This document shows, one piece after another, positions 33,830 through 42,599 of a stretch of DNA of 64,000 nt. Both the position numbers and the translations under genes were made by a program. How positions within the stretch are numbered: the first letter of the stretch is position 1; every line of letters starts with the position of its first letter. The stretch comes from Segatella hominis (GTDB lineage Bacteria; Bacteroidota; Bacteroidia; Bacteroidales; Bacteroidaceae), in contig NZ_SGVY01000001.1 of NCBI RefSeq assembly GCF_004535825.1, forward strand, positions 62,001 to 126,000, written 5' to 3'. The notes beneath the pieces are model-generated. The model ran no database searches. It worked only from the letters and a program-made list of their open reading frames with translations, and was not told where the DNA came from.

Positions 33830-34783
33830 TTATCTTCTGTGATGTTCCTTGCGAGGAGGCAATTCCTTGGCAATGATACCGCGGTCGATGAGGAATCTGC
33901 CGATATTGTCGAGCATTCCGTTCACATATCCGCCGCTTCGAGGAGTACTATATACCTTGGCCAAGTCAACATACTCATTGATGGTGACGGAAGCAGGAAT
34001 ATTTGGGAAATTGACCATCTCTGCAATGGCAATCTGCATAATAACCACATCCATGTAAGCCAGACGGGAGAAATCCCAGTTGCGGGAAGCATCACTCATA
34101 TAGCGCTGATACTGGTCGCAATTGAGAATAGTAGAGCGGAACAGCTTGCGGGCAAAGTCACGGTCCTCCAAATCTTTATATTCAGGAAGAAGTTCCTGGT
34201 CGGCCTTATTCTCCTGCTCGAAACGCTTGATGGTTTTGAGCACAAATGTGTCAACCACTTCTTTGTCATCATTCCAATAGAGGCTCTTTTCCTCCAGAAG
34301 AGCATCCAGCTCTTCATTGTTCATCACAAAATTCTTGTAGAACTTACGCCAAGCCTCACGGTCTGCCTCATAGTTGTCTTCCTCTGAAGCCATGTACTCC
34401 TGAAAAGCCTCGCTGGCTGTAATGTTAGTGTAGAGCTTACGCACGAATTCAATGTCATCATCCCATGAAGAATGTTTCGCATCAATCCAATCTCCCAACA
34501 TTTTGTTTTCTTCCAACTGAACTGCCAAACGATTGAACGCAAATTTCTGCGATAGAGCCTCTGCCCCTTCACGCTGAGCACGAGCCAACTCCACGTCGTA
34601 ACGCTTGCGAGCCTCTTTAGTGACAGCCACAATGAGTTGCAACATGTAGTTATACAAGTCGTACGCTTTAGAAAGACTAAACAACAATTCCTTCTCAGCA
34701 TTATCCATGTTGTGATTGCCGTTTTGATAGTACGCATAGGTTAACTGTACAATCTTTCTTCTAATTAAATCCCTATTAATCAT
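33830..34783 (-). CDS. nusB: Transcription antitermination factor NusB (long Bacteroidetes form)
   Basis: 317 residues, twice the E. coli length. The N-terminal half is a Bacteroidetes-specific helical extension (LLFSLSKAYDLYNYMLQLIV). The C-terminal NusB fold contains RLAYMDVVIMQIAIAEMVNF, PASVTINEYVDLAKVYSTPR and GYVNGMLDNIGRFL. With NusE it binds boxA RNA in rRNA antitermination complexes. First gene of the nusB-yajC-ybbR-coaE cluster, with promoter TATTTTTG (plus CAAAAATA 34830-34837). Confidence 0.93.
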   Translation of the reverse strand: MINRDLIRRKIVQLTYAYYQNGNHNMDNAEKELLFSLSKAYDLYNYMLQLIVAVTKEARKRYDVELARAQREGAEALSQKFAFNRLAVQLEENKMLGDWIDAKHSSWDDDIEFVRKLYTNITASEAFQEYMASEEDNYEADREAWRKFYKNFVMNNEELDALLEEKSLYWNDDKEVVDTFVLKTIKRFEQENKADQELLPEYKDLEDRDFARKLFRSTILNCDQYQRYMSDASRNWDFSRLAYMDVVIMQIAIAEMVNFPNIPASVTINEYVDLAKVYSTPRSGGYVNGMLDNIGRFLIDRGIIAKELPPRKEHHRR

Positions 34784-34960
34784 TCTCTAATAATTTAAAG
34801 GTTTATATTACTGTCGTTATTTGACACGGCAAAAATACATATTTTATATGGAACATGCAAGAAACCAGTGGATATTTTCTACTTTTTTAAGGATAGAAAG
34901 CCCGTTTACCCCCTTCTGAGTCCTCAAAGAATTACTTTTTAGCATTTTTTTCTTCATAAA

Positions 34961-34992
34961 TTTGCTTATTTCAAATATTTGTTGTAATTTTG
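34961..34992 (+). promoter_or_regulatory. Promoter of rplY
   Basis: TTTG (34961-34964) and TAATTTTG (34985-34992) exactly 20 bp apart; about 70-nt leader. Confidence 0.85.
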
Positions 34993-35070
34993 CACCCGCT
35001 TTTGCAAAGCTTATCCGTGTGATGGCGAGTTAAGGCACTAATTATTAATACTTAATTTAGAGTAACACAA

Positions 35071-35673
35071 ATGAAAGAGATTAATGTAACAGGTCAGAAG
35101 CGTACAGACCTTGGCAAGAAAGCTTCTAAGTCATTGCGTAAGGAAGGTTTTATTCCTTGTAACTTGTATGGTGAGAAGAAGGGTGAGAACGGTGCTCCAG
35201 AGGCATTGTCATTCGCTGTTCCTTTCGCTGAGTTGCGTAAGGTTATCTACACTCCTCACGTATATGTTATCAACCTCATCATCGACGGTGAGAGCCACAC
35301 AGCTATCATGAAGGAGATCCAGTTCCACCCAACTACAGACGCTCCTTTGCACGTTGACTTCTACGAGGTGAACGACCAGAAGCCTATCACTATCGGTATT
35401 CCAGTGAAGTTGGTAGGTCTCGCACAGGGTGTACGTGATGGTGGTCGTATGAACCTTTCTATCCGTAAGATCAACGTAACTGCTCCTTACCAGGTAATTC
35501 CTGAGCACCTCGATGTTGACGTTACTGAGTTGAAGATCGGTAAGAGCATCAAGGTTGGTGACCTTTCTTTCGAGGGTCTTGAGTTGGCTACAAGCAAGGC
35601 TGTTGTAGTTTGCTCTATCAAGATGACTCGTAATGCACAGCTCGCTGCTCAGCAGGCTGCTGAGGCTGAGTAA
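35071..35673 (+). CDS. rplY: 50S ribosomal protein L25 (Ctc/TL5 form)
   Basis: 200 residues: N-terminal L25 domain (about 1-92, with KRTDLGKKASKSLRKEGFIP) that binds 5S rRNA, plus the C-terminal beta TL5 domain (VPVKLVGLAQGVRDGG). Codon use is strongly biased (GGT, CGT, AAC, AAG), as expected for high expression. It leads an apparent operon with pth and an S4-domain gene. Confidence 0.95.
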   Translation: MKEINVTGQKRTDLGKKASKSLRKEGFIPCNLYGEKKGENGAPEALSFAVPFAELRKVIYTPHVYVINLIIDGESHTAIMKEIQFHPTTDAPLHVDFYEVNDQKPITIGIPVKLVGLAQGVRDGGRMNLSIRKINVTAPYQVIPEHLDVDVTELKIGKSIKVGDLSFEGLELATSKAVVVCSIKMTRNAQLAAQQAAEAE

Positions 35674-35719
35674 TCTTGCTTAGACAACCCGTAGATTTAA
35701 ACTTTTTAGATTTTTCAAA

Positions 35720-36292
35720 TTGGATAAATATTTGATTTGTGGTCTTGGAAATCCGGGCGATGAATACGCAGGAACAAGACACAACACGGGATTTATGGTA
35801 TTGGACGCTTTTGCTAAAGCGTCCAATATTCATTTTGAGGATAAGCGTTACGGATTCGTGGCCGAAACTTCCATCAAGGGACGTAAGGTGTTTCTTCTGA
35901 AACCTACCACCTTCATGAACCTCAGCGGCAACGCCGTAAGATACTGGCTCAACCAGGAGAAGATAGATCAGAAGAGGCTGCTCGTCATCAGCGATGAACT
36001 GGCTCTGCCGCTCGGCGCTTTCAGACTGAAAGCCAACGGAAGCAACGGCGGACACAACGGACTGGGACACATCCAGCAGCTTATCGGACAGAACTACGCC
36101 CGACTGCGCATGGGTATCGGAAACGAATATCCACGCGGAGGACAAGTGGACTGGGTGCTCGGAAAATACACAGAGGAAGACATGAAGGAACTGCAACCTG
36201 CCATCGACCTCGGTGTGGACATCATCAAAAGTTTCGTCCTACAAGGTATTGACATTACAATGAATCAATACAACAAGTTAGGAAAAAAATAA
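35720..36292 (+). CDS. pth: Peptidyl-tRNA hydrolase (TTG start)
   Basis: 190 residues. Releases peptides from peptidyl-tRNA. Conserved YLICGLGNPGDEYAGTRHN contains the catalytic His in TRHNTGF; also FLLKPTTFMNLSG, ISDELALPLG and GSNGGHNGLGHI. The start must be TTG at 35720, because the conserved protein begins there and no in-frame ATG lies just upstream. It follows rplY by 46 bp. Confidence 0.94.
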   Translation: MDKYLICGLGNPGDEYAGTRHNTGFMVLDAFAKASNIHFEDKRYGFVAETSIKGRKVFLLKPTTFMNLSGNAVRYWLNQEKIDQKRLLVISDELALPLGAFRLKANGSNGGHNGLGHIQQLIGQNYARLRMGIGNEYPRGGQVDWVLGKYTEEDMKELQPAIDLGVDIIKSFVLQGIDITMNQYNKLGKK

Positions 36293-36295
36293 GAA

Positions 36296-36715
36296 ATGAA
36301 AGAAACGGCAAGAATAGACAAATGGCTCTGGGCTGCCAGAATCTACAAGACACGCAGCATTGCGGCTGATGCCTGCAAGAATGGGCGCGTCACCGTGGGC
36401 GGCGTAAACAGAAAACCATCCTACATGATCAAGAGAGGAGATGTGGTCAGCGTGAAAAAGGCGCCTATCACCTACTCTTTTGAAGTGCTCGACTGCATTG
36501 AGCAACGAGTTGGTGCTAAAATGCTCTTTGCTGTCTATAAGAATGTAACCGACCCTAAGCAGTATGAACTGCTGGAAATGAGCCGCATCAGCGGTTTCGT
36601 GGACAGAGCCAGAGGTACAGGTCGTCCTACTAAGAAGGAACGACGTGCGCTGGATGCTTTCGTGGACCCAGCCATGTTCGGATTTGAAGACGAAGACTGG
36701 GAGGAAGAGGAATAA
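36296..36715 (+). CDS. RNA-binding S4 domain protein (Hsp15/RqcP-like)
   Basis: 139 residues. S4 domain at the N-terminus: RIDKWLWAARIYKTRSIAAD followed by GRVTVGGVNRKPSYMIKRGD. The C-terminal part is basic, then acidic (EDEDWEEEE). Hsp15-type proteins bind stalled 50S subunits carrying nascent chains, which fits the tight linkage (3 bp) to peptidyl-tRNA hydrolase. The substrate role is inferred from E. coli Hsp15 and Bacillus RqcP. Confidence 0.88.
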   Translation: MKETARIDKWLWAARIYKTRSIAADACKNGRVTVGGVNRKPSYMIKRGDVVSVKKAPITYSFEVLDCIEQRVGAKMLFAVYKNVTDPKQYELLEMSRISGFVDRARGTGRPTKKERRALDAFVDPAMFGFEDEDWEEEE

Positions 36716-36719
36716 AAGT

Positions 36720-36809
36720 TGCGTTTTCAGCGACGACAACAGAGACTATAGCGACAAGTCCAAGTACGAGGTTTTCTCTCTGACTTTCGGTTATAAATTC
36801 AAACTGTAG
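36720..36809 (+). pseudogene. 3' remnant of an outer membrane barrel gene
   Basis: From 36720 a frame encodes CVFSDDNRDYSDKSKYEVFS followed by LTFGYKFKL and stop at 36807-36809. This is the end of a small barrel protein like the complete one at 37171, whose last residues are VFQLTLGYKFSL. No start, signal peptide or earlier strands remain, and a good terminator follows. The rest of the gap to 37170 holds this terminator, the promoter of the intact porin and a 170-nt leader. Confidence 0.7.
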
Positions 36810-36829
36810 GATATTCTTCCTAAAATTTA

Positions 36830-36874
36830 AATCTCCCACAACTTTGACTTTCTGTAAGTTGTGGGAGATTTTTC
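36830..36874 (+). terminator. Terminator after the barrel-gene remnant
   Basis: AATCTCCCACAACTT (36830-36844) pairs perfectly with AAGTTGTGGGAGATT (36856-36870), then TTTT. It now serves the rplY-pth-S4 transcript. Confidence 0.92.
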
Positions 36875-36966
36875 GTATCTATATTCCAAATATATACATC
36901 ATAGTATTCCAAAAGGGAAGAAAAAGGAAATATTTTACCCTAAAACGTAAAAAACTCATCAAAAAG

Positions 36967-36998
36967 TTTGCATCCTATTGTTTTTTACTATATCTTTG
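36967..36998 (+). promoter_or_regulatory. Promoter of the small porin gene
   Basis: TTTG (36967-36970) and TATCTTTG (36991-36998) exactly 20 bp apart; long leader of about 165 nt. Confidence 0.85.
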
Positions 36999-37170
36999 CC
37001 CTCGCTAACAGGAACAAACGGCCTGCAAATATGCTTTCTATATCAACAGAAAAGATGGATTAGCAAAATGCTCCCCCGTCTGCCTCTATTAGCAAATATA
37101 GTAGAATTCTAATATATAAAGTAAAAAGTAAATTTAACAAATAGTATTAACTAAATTTAGATTAGAGATT

Positions 37171-37755
37171 ATGAAAAAGATTATTGCAATGGCAGCTCTC
37201 GTGCTGTCTTCAGTAGGTGCTTTCGCACAGTATTCAGCAGGTGATTTCACTCTCCAGCCAAAAGTTGGTTTGAACTGCTCTTCTTTAACAGAAGACGACG
37301 CTGATTACAAAGCTGGTTTTGTAGGCGGTTTGGAATTGGAATACCACGTATCTCCATTAATTGGTATCAGCGGAGGTCTCCTCTACTCGATGCAAGGATG
37401 CAAGGCAAAGGATGTTGATGATTTCAAAATCAACTTAGATTACATTAATATCCCAATCTTGGCGAACTTCTACGTTGCAAAAGGTTTTGCTTTAAAGGCA
37501 GGTATCCAGCCAGCATTCAATGTAAGCAACAAGGTTAAGTATCAAGGTGTCAGCGTAGACTACGACAAGTATGCCCCAAAAGGAGCCAAGATCAAGACTT
37601 TTGACTTTGCCATCCCTGTTGGTGCTTCATACGAATACCAGAATTTCGTATTGGATGCACGTTACAACATTGGTGTAACAAAAGTTGCAGATATTGATGA
37701 TGCTGGCTGCAACTCTGTTTTCCAACTTACCCTTGGCTACAAGTTCAGCCTCTAA
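37171..37755 (+). CDS. Small outer membrane beta-barrel protein (porin family, PorT-like)
   Basis: 194 residues. Signal peptide MKKIIAMAALVLSSVGAFAQ, then about eight amphipathic strands of the OMP_b-brl_2 type (LQPKVGLNCSSL, GFVGGLELEYHVSPLIGISGG, FALKAGIQPAFNV), ending in LTLGYKFSL. Typical small barrel of Bacteroidales with unknown cargo; a structural or adhesion role is possible. Strong promoter, long leader and double terminator suggest high expression. Confidence 0.88.
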   Translation: MKKIIAMAALVLSSVGAFAQYSAGDFTLQPKVGLNCSSLTEDDADYKAGFVGGLELEYHVSPLIGISGGLLYSMQGCKAKDVDDFKINLDYINIPILANFYVAKGFALKAGIQPAFNVSNKVKYQGVSVDYDKYAPKGAKIKTFDFAIPVGASYEYQNFVLDARYNIGVTKVADIDDAGCNSVFQLTLGYKFSL

Positions 37756-37770
37756 GTCATAGATATTGAA

Positions 37771-37867
37771 TATTTTGCAACTATTTCACATACATAGGAA
37801 GTTGCAAAATAAAAATACAATTGTCCCCCAATAGTATTCCGAAAAATACTATTGGGGGATTTCCTTT
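37771..37867 (+). terminator. Double terminator of the small porin gene
   Basis: First hairpin: TATTTTGCAACT (37771-37782) with AGTTGCAAAATA (37800-37811), then AAAAATAC. Second: TCCCCCAATAGTATT (37824-37838) with AATACTATTGGGGGA (37845-37859), then TTTCCTTT. Confidence 0.85.
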
Positions 37868-37953
37868 CCATGCCCAGTTAAGCGTGCTGTAAATAAAGTT
37901 ACGCATGCAGCAAATGACTATTAAATGTGCATTAAATGATTCACAAGTTATTT

Positions 37954-38613
37954 CTATTTTTGCGCATCCTCCTTGATTTCCTCAATATAGGAAACATCAT
38001 TCGAAGAAGAAGGAGTTGATGAACTGATTTCTTCTGCCTTCGTCCACTTCCGCTTATTATTAGCTATCTTGAATGCATTGATACATTCCACAACACCATA
38101 GATAAGCATGGTCCAGCCGATAATGAAGAGCGGTGCAGAGGCTATGGCTGAAGGTTTGATGACGGCAAGCAAACCAATCAGGAGAATGATGGAAGGAAAT
38201 ATCCAATAAACTATTCCCACACGTCCCAACTTGCGAGCCGTAGCAAGATTCATAAACTGCGTCAATGCGCCCATAATCAGAATGACAGAAAGAATGAACA
38301 TCAGACTGTTGATGAACGTATTAGGCATCAGAGCCAAAATCAAACCCAGACAGAGACTGCCTATTCCCACAATAGGAAAATGAGGAGTCAACCCCGTGAG
38401 CTGCTTTCCATTAGCATCATAAACAACACCTACTTTACCAGAATTCCTCTTGGCACTGAAATAGGTAACGATGGAAATGACTCCCGAGAGGAAAAACAAC
38501 ACACCGATGGCTATGGTAATCCAAGTAACCGTCTGTTCACGATACTGAATGAGAAGTGCACCTACGATAATCGCACAGATTGCACGGAAAAATGAACTAT
38601 GTATTACTTTCAT
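37954..38613 (-). CDS. DUF308 (HdeD-like) membrane protein
   Basis: 219 residues from ATG 38613 (MKVIHSSFFRAICAIIVGAL). About six membrane helices in pairs, typical of DUF308: ALLIQYREQTVTWITIAIGV, then GSLCLGLILALMPNTFINSL and WIFPSIILLIGLLAVIKPSA. The C-terminal tail is Ser-rich and acidic. HdeD relates to acid resistance in E. coli; that role is not shown here. Divergent from the phosphatase gene with overlapping promoters. Confidence 0.82.
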   Translation of the reverse strand: MKVIHSSFFRAICAIIVGALLIQYREQTVTWITIAIGVLFFLSGVISIVTYFSAKRNSGKVGVVYDANGKQLTGLTPHFPIVGIGSLCLGLILALMPNTFINSLMFILSVILIMGALTQFMNLATARKLGRVGIVYWIFPSIILLIGLLAVIKPSAIASAPLFIIGWTMLIYGVVECINAFKIANNKRKWTKAEEISSSTPSSSNDVSYIEEIKEDAQK

Positions 38614-38660
38614 ATTTCTTTTTAGATTAATATTCGACAAACTATTAAAAAAAACTTCTA

Positions 38661-38708
38661 CAAAAATACAAACTATCTTTGATAAATCCAACTTTTTTTG
38701 TAATTTTG
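38661..38708. promoter_or_regulatory. Divergent overlapping promoters (DUF308 / phosphatase)
   Basis: Plus: TTTG (38678-38681) and TAATTTTG (38701-38708), 19 bp apart. Minus: TATTTTTG (plus CAAAAATA 38661-38668), with TTGG near plus 38688-38691. The two promoters interleave, so they may compete. Confidence 0.7.
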
Positions 38709-38727
38709 TTGGCAAATTAAGGATATT

Positions 38728-39261
38728 ATGACAAAATTGTATTTAGTTAGACATGGTGAGACTGTAGATAATGCAGCCCAGATTATGCAAGGACAAACAC
38801 CAGGCAAGTTAAACGCCACCGGCATTGCCCAAGCTGAGGAAGTAGCTCGCAAGATGGTCAATGACCACATCGATGTATTCATATCCAGCGATCTCTACCG
38901 CAGCATCCAGACTTGTGAGATAATCGCCCTACCTCATTTTCAGGACGAGAAATCCATGCAACAAGCCATGATTACAACCCCACTGATACGGGAGCGCGAC
39001 TGGGGCGATTTCACAGGTAAGTTCATCCCAAGTCTTCCCAAAAATCCGAAAGACTGGCCAGACAACATCGAATCTATCGAAAAGATGAAATCACGCGCAC
39101 AGAATTTCCTCACCTGGCTCAAGGTGACCTATCCCGACAAAACTATTCTTGCCGTAGGACACGGCATTATCAACAAGGCTATTCAGAGCGTATATTTCAA
39201 ACGCCCTATGAACGAGATAGAAAAGATGGGAAACGCAGAGGTAAGAGTTCTGATCTTATAA
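38728..39261 (+). CDS. Histidine phosphatase family protein
   Basis: 177 residues with phosphoglycerate-mutase-like fold. Catalytic RHGE at residues 8-11 (LYLVRHGETVDNAAQIMQGQ), the second Arg/Glu elements in SSDLYRSIQTCEII and IRERDWGDF, and the second His in AVGHGIINKA. Likely a cytosolic phosphomonoesterase; the small-molecule substrate (e.g. alpha-ribazole phosphate or a sugar phosphate) cannot be told. Confidence 0.88.
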   Translation: MTKLYLVRHGETVDNAAQIMQGQTPGKLNATGIAQAEEVARKMVNDHIDVFISSDLYRSIQTCEIIALPHFQDEKSMQQAMITTPLIRERDWGDFTGKFIPSLPKNPKDWPDNIESIEKMKSRAQNFLTWLKVTYPDKTILAVGHGIINKAIQSVYFKRPMNEIEKMGNAEVRVLIL

Positions 39262-39277
39262 TCTGCTTTTATTCCCC

Positions 39278-39384
39278 ACCTTATTATATATATAGAAGAA
39301 TCCAAACTATAGAATACCCAATATCCTATATGAAGAAGATTCTATATTCACACTTAACACTTAACATTTAACATTTAACATTTT
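39278..39384. repeat. AT-rich 20-mer and TTAACATTT tandem array before the SDR gene
   Basis: ACCTTATTATATATATAGAA (39278-39297) recurs exactly at 40937-40956. At 39350-39384 the 9-mers ACTTAACAC and TTAACATTT run in tandem for about 35 bp up to 15 bp before the SDR start. No gene in the 137-bp gap. Confidence 0.7.
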
Positions 39385-39398
39385 AAAAACCCTCTCTT

Positions 39399-40160
39399 AT
39401 GGCAAACAAAATCGCTTTAATTACAGGAGCTACCAGCGGTATCGGTGAAGCATGTGCACGCCGATTTGCCCAAGGCGGATACGACCTGATTCTTACAGGA
39501 AGAAACACAGGCAAGTTGGAAATCATCAAGAAAGAACTCGAAAATGCTTACGGCATTATGGTCCTTGCATTGGCTTTTGACGTCCGCAACCGTGAAGCTG
39601 CCCAGAAAGCCGTTGATTATATTCCTTCACACATGAAGAATATCGACGTGCTCATCAACAATGCCGGTCTGGCTCGTGGACTGGAACCTGAATACGAAGG
39701 AGACTTCGAGGATTGGGACCAAATGATAGACACCAACATCAAGGGACTTCTCACCATGACCCGCCTCATCGTGCCAGGAATGGTCAGCAGAAATCATGGA
39801 CACATTATCAATATCGGAAGTGTTGCCGGTGATGCTGCTTACGCAGGAGGCAATGTTTATTGTGCCACCAAGGCTGCCGTCAAAGCAATTACAGACGGAC
39901 TCCGTATCGACGTGGCTCACACCAAAGTGCGCGTCACCAATGTAAAACCAGGATTGGTGGAAACCAATTTCTCCAACATCCGCTTCCATGGCGACAACGC
40001 CCGTGCCGACAGAGTTTACGACGGAATCGTACCGCTCAATGGTGATGATGTGGCAGATGTGGCTTTCTATGCAGCCAGTGCTCCAGAACACGTCCAGATA
40101 GCTGAAGTACTTGTGCTGGCCACCCATCAGGCAAACGGCACTGTCATTCATCGCAACTAA
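39399..40160 (+). CDS. Short-chain dehydrogenase/reductase (YdfG-like)
   Basis: 253 residues, classical SDR. NAD(P)-binding TGATSGIG near residues 9-16, DVLINNAGLARG near 85, catalytic Ser in INIGSVAGDAAYAG, and Tyr154/Lys158 in YCATK. An Arg after the second strand (LTGRN) favours NADP. Resembles serine/3-hydroxy-acid dehydrogenases such as YdfG, but the substrate is not certain. Single gene, ended by a shared terminator. Confidence 0.88.
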   Translation: MANKIALITGATSGIGEACARRFAQGGYDLILTGRNTGKLEIIKKELENAYGIMVLALAFDVRNREAAQKAVDYIPSHMKNIDVLINNAGLARGLEPEYEGDFEDWDQMIDTNIKGLLTMTRLIVPGMVSRNHGHIINIGSVAGDAAYAGGNVYCATKAAVKAITDGLRIDVAHTKVRVTNVKPGLVETNFSNIRFHGDNARADRVYDGIVPLNGDDVADVAFYAASAPEHVQIAEVLVLATHQANGTVIHRN

Positions 40161-40199
40161 GAAATCCTCGCAAACAGAAAACGATTGCGATAAAATAGA

Positions 40200-40242
40200 A
40201 AATCCTCGCTACGAACCCAACGATTCGTAACGAGGATTTTTA
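40200..40242. terminator. Bidirectional terminator between SDR and udk
   Basis: AAATCCTCGCTACGAA (40200-40215) pairs with TTCGTAACGAGGATTT (40224-40239), with flanking A and T tracts on both sides. Confidence 0.88.
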
Positions 40243-40269
40243 TTGCTAAGACAATTTGCCTGAGAGCGT

Positions 40270-40905
40270 TTATTTGTCGAGTTTCTCCACCAATCCTGTC
40301 ACATAACTGCAAAGGATTCCGATACCCTTCTCGTTTTCACCACCCTGCGGAATGATGATGTCTGCATAACGCTTGGTGGGTTCGATAAACTGCTCGTGCA
40401 TAGGTTTCAGCACCTTCAGATATCTGTCCACAACCATCGAAACCGTACGGCCTCTGTCTATTGTATCGCGCTGGATATTGCGGATGAGTCGCTCGTCAGG
40501 GTCAGCATCCACGAAAACCTTCAGGTCCATCAGGTCACGCAGCTTCTTGTTGAGCAAGGTCATGATTCCCTCGATGATGATAACCGGCTTCGGTTCCACA
40601 TGGATCGTCTCCTTCTCACGATTACATTTCAGATAACTGTAAGTAGGCTGTTCGATAGCAATTCCATTGCGCAAATCAGCCAACTGCTTATGGAGTAATT
40701 TCCAGTCGAAAGCATCAGGATGATCGAAGTTGATAGCATGTCGCTCCTCATCCGTCATTCCCGTCGTATCATTATAATAGGAATCCAGAGGAACCACAGC
40801 CACATAATGAGGAGGCAAAGCATCCACGATTTTCTTGACCACAGTTGTCTTGCCCGAACCGGTTCCTCCTGCAATACCGATAATCGTTATTTTATCTTTT
40901 TCCAT
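40270..40905 (-). CDS. udk: Uridine kinase
   Basis: 211 residues. Phosphorylates uridine and cytidine in pyrimidine salvage. P-loop GGTGSGKTT at about 13-21, VPLDSYYND, and NFDHPDAFDWKLL, all family hallmarks; then RNIQRDTIDRGRTVSMVV. The gene is preceded by an AT-rich 20-mer shared with 39278 and no clear -33/-7 pair was recognised. Confidence 0.95.
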   Translation of the reverse strand: MEKDKITIIGIAGGTGSGKTTVVKKIVDALPPHYVAVVPLDSYYNDTTGMTDEERHAINFDHPDAFDWKLLHKQLADLRNGIAIEQPTYSYLKCNREKETIHVEPKPVIIIEGIMTLLNKKLRDLMDLKVFVDADPDERLIRNIQRDTIDRGRTVSMVVDRYLKVLKPMHEQFIEPTKRYADIIIPQGGENEKGIGILCSYVTGLVEKLDK

Positions 40906-40980
40906 AGATTCGTTAATATTAATTTATTGTACGCGTACCTTATTATATATATAGAATAAACCCAGAGATCTCATCAGAAA

Positions 40981-41550
40981 TCAAAGAATATCATCAAACA
41001 TTCTCTTGTAGAAATCTGCTTTTTTCTCAACTGCCAAAGGATAAGCCCGGCTGCTGCTTGGCATTCTATAGAGCCTCAACGTGCGATTCTCGAAAGAAAA
41101 CTCCACGTATCCTCCCATGGCAGGAGTCTCAGTAATACCATAATGTTCAGAAAACACCTTGGTAGCCAACTGTCCTGCCGTCAGCACCGCTTTACATTCC
41201 GGCAAAGCTCGCAGCATTCCATCCAGATCAGACTGTTCCACAATTTTCAAATCCTTGTCAGAAGCCGTATTCTTGGTACGAATCACTTTCTGCGCCGTAT
41301 CAAAGAGAGCAACTCCCTTTTCTCCAAGAAATTCCTTGATAGCCTCCAGCCTGTATTGCTTATGCTCTACATCCACGAAATGAAGTTTATCTCCGAAAAA
41401 GATAATTCCAAAGATGCGCCACATATCATTCTGGAAATTAGGATAATACCAGGGAATGCACCAGCGCTTGGGTGAAGGCGGGAAAGTACCGAGCATCAGG
41501 AGATGCGCATTCTTGGGCAACCAAGGTTCGAAAGGATGACTCTCTATCAT
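40981..41550 (-). CDS. Uracil/mismatch DNA glycosylase family protein
   Basis: 189 residues from ATG 41550, which overlaps the upstream stop codon as ATGA; longer frames run into the upstream gene and are rejected. UDG-superfamily features: LLMLGTFPPSPKRWCIPWYY near the N-terminus (motif A region) and YRMPSSSRAYPLAVEKK at the C-terminus (the usual PSPS-type loop reads PSSS). It probably removes uracil or a mispaired base from DNA. Coupled to the EEP-family gene. Exact specificity unknown. Confidence 0.8.
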   Translation of the reverse strand: MIESHPFEPWLPKNAHLLMLGTFPPSPKRWCIPWYYPNFQNDMWRIFGIIFFGDKLHFVDVEHKQYRLEAIKEFLGEKGVALFDTAQKVIRTKNTASDKDLKIVEQSDLDGMLRALPECKAVLTAGQLATKVFSEHYGITETPAMGGYVEFSFENRTLRLYRMPSSSRAYPLAVEKKADFYKRMFDDIL

Positions 41551-42599
41551 CACTTCACTTCCTTGACCAGGTACATGACTACAGGCAGGTGGTCGCTGAA
41601 ACCATTGAGCCATCTGCCACCAGCCTGAGTGCGCAGCGGAGCACCCTTGTACTGACCTTCCTGCTGGATAAGATAATCGCGGCGGAAAACCTGGTGAGCA
41701 AAATACTTCAATGTAGAGAAATCCTTATTCTTAGCATCCTTGTTGAGCAGATTTGGCGTAATCACTATCTGATCGAAGAGATTCCAGTTGCCATTATAGA
41801 ATAAGGTGCCCTTACCCTGCTTGGCCAGAATATTATACCATGGATTGTACATATCGTTTGGTCCAACCTGACTGATCTCCGGTTTGGCACTCAACACCTC
41901 ATGCATACTCTTATTGGTAGGATCATCATTCATATCGCCCATTACAAACACCTTCATATCCTTGTTGATGCGAAGCAGACTATCCTTGACAGCCTTGGTT
42001 TGGCGGGCACCCGACTCACGATAGAAAGAACCAGAGAAACGGCTTGGCCAGTGACAAACAATGACAGCCACATCCTCACCAGCCATTTCACCACGAACAG
42101 TGAGGAAACCACGAGTATAATAAGCACTGTCCTTCGCCTTCTCCTGAACATAAGGCACTAACTTTACATTCTTCACAGAGAAGAGAGAAGGATTGTAGAG
42201 GAAAGCACAATCGATGCCACGACGGTCTGGACCTTCAATATGACAGTATTTCATATTGCGAGCCTTCAGAGGAGCCTGCTCTATCAGGTCGTCCAGCACC
42301 TTATGATTTTCCACCTCAGCCAATCCGATGAACGCACAACCTACCTTAGGCAACTTATCCGTACCCATATCGGAAAGAGCCTTGGCCATGTTGCGCAACT
42401 TATTGGTATATTTCATTCCGTTCCATCCCTTGGCAGGAAGATATTCATAATCATTCTTGCCCTCATCATGGCAAGTATCGAAGAGATTCTCCTGATTATA
42501 AAAACCTACTGCATAGAGATTGAATCGTTTCTGCCCTTGAGCAAAAGCAGCCAGACTGACTATCAGGAAGGCCGCAAACATCAATACATTTTTCTTCAT
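41550..42599 (-). CDS. Secreted endonuclease/exonuclease/phosphatase (EEP) family protein
   Basis: 349 residues. Signal peptide MKKNVLMFAAFLIVSLAAFA. EEP fold with FYNQENLFDT (metal Glu), FIGLAEVENHKVL, VMGDMNDDPTN (catalytic Asp/Asn) and the C-terminal SDHLPVVM (catalytic His). Acts in the periplasm or at the surface on nucleic acid or another phosphodiester. It is divergent (192 bp) from a TonB receptor/DUF5689 operon with which related genes are commonly linked in Bacteroidetes, so DNA or RNA breakdown before uptake is inferred. Confidence 0.85.
   Translation of the reverse strand: MKKNVLMFAAFLIVSLAAFAQGQKRFNLYAVGFYNQENLFDTCHDEGKNDYEYLPAKGWNGMKYTNKLRNMAKALSDMGTDKLPKVGCAFIGLAEVENHKVLDDLIEQAPLKARNMKYCHIEGPDRRGIDCAFLYNPSLFSVKNVKLVPYVQEKAKDSAYYTRGFLTVRGEMAGEDVAVIVCHWPSRFSGSFYRESGARQTKAVKDSLLRINKDMKVFVMGDMNDDPTNKSMHEVLSAKPEISQVGPNDMYNPWYNILAKQGKGTLFYNGNWNLFDQIVITPNLLNKDAKNKDFSTLKYFAHQVFRRDYLIQQEGQYKGAPLRTQAGGRWLNGFSDHLPVVMYLVKEVK

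Noticed and set aside
39350-39384. Tandem 9-mers suggestive of a CRISPR-like array
   Set aside because: Unit is only 9 bp with no spacers and no cas genes; a simple sequence repeat.
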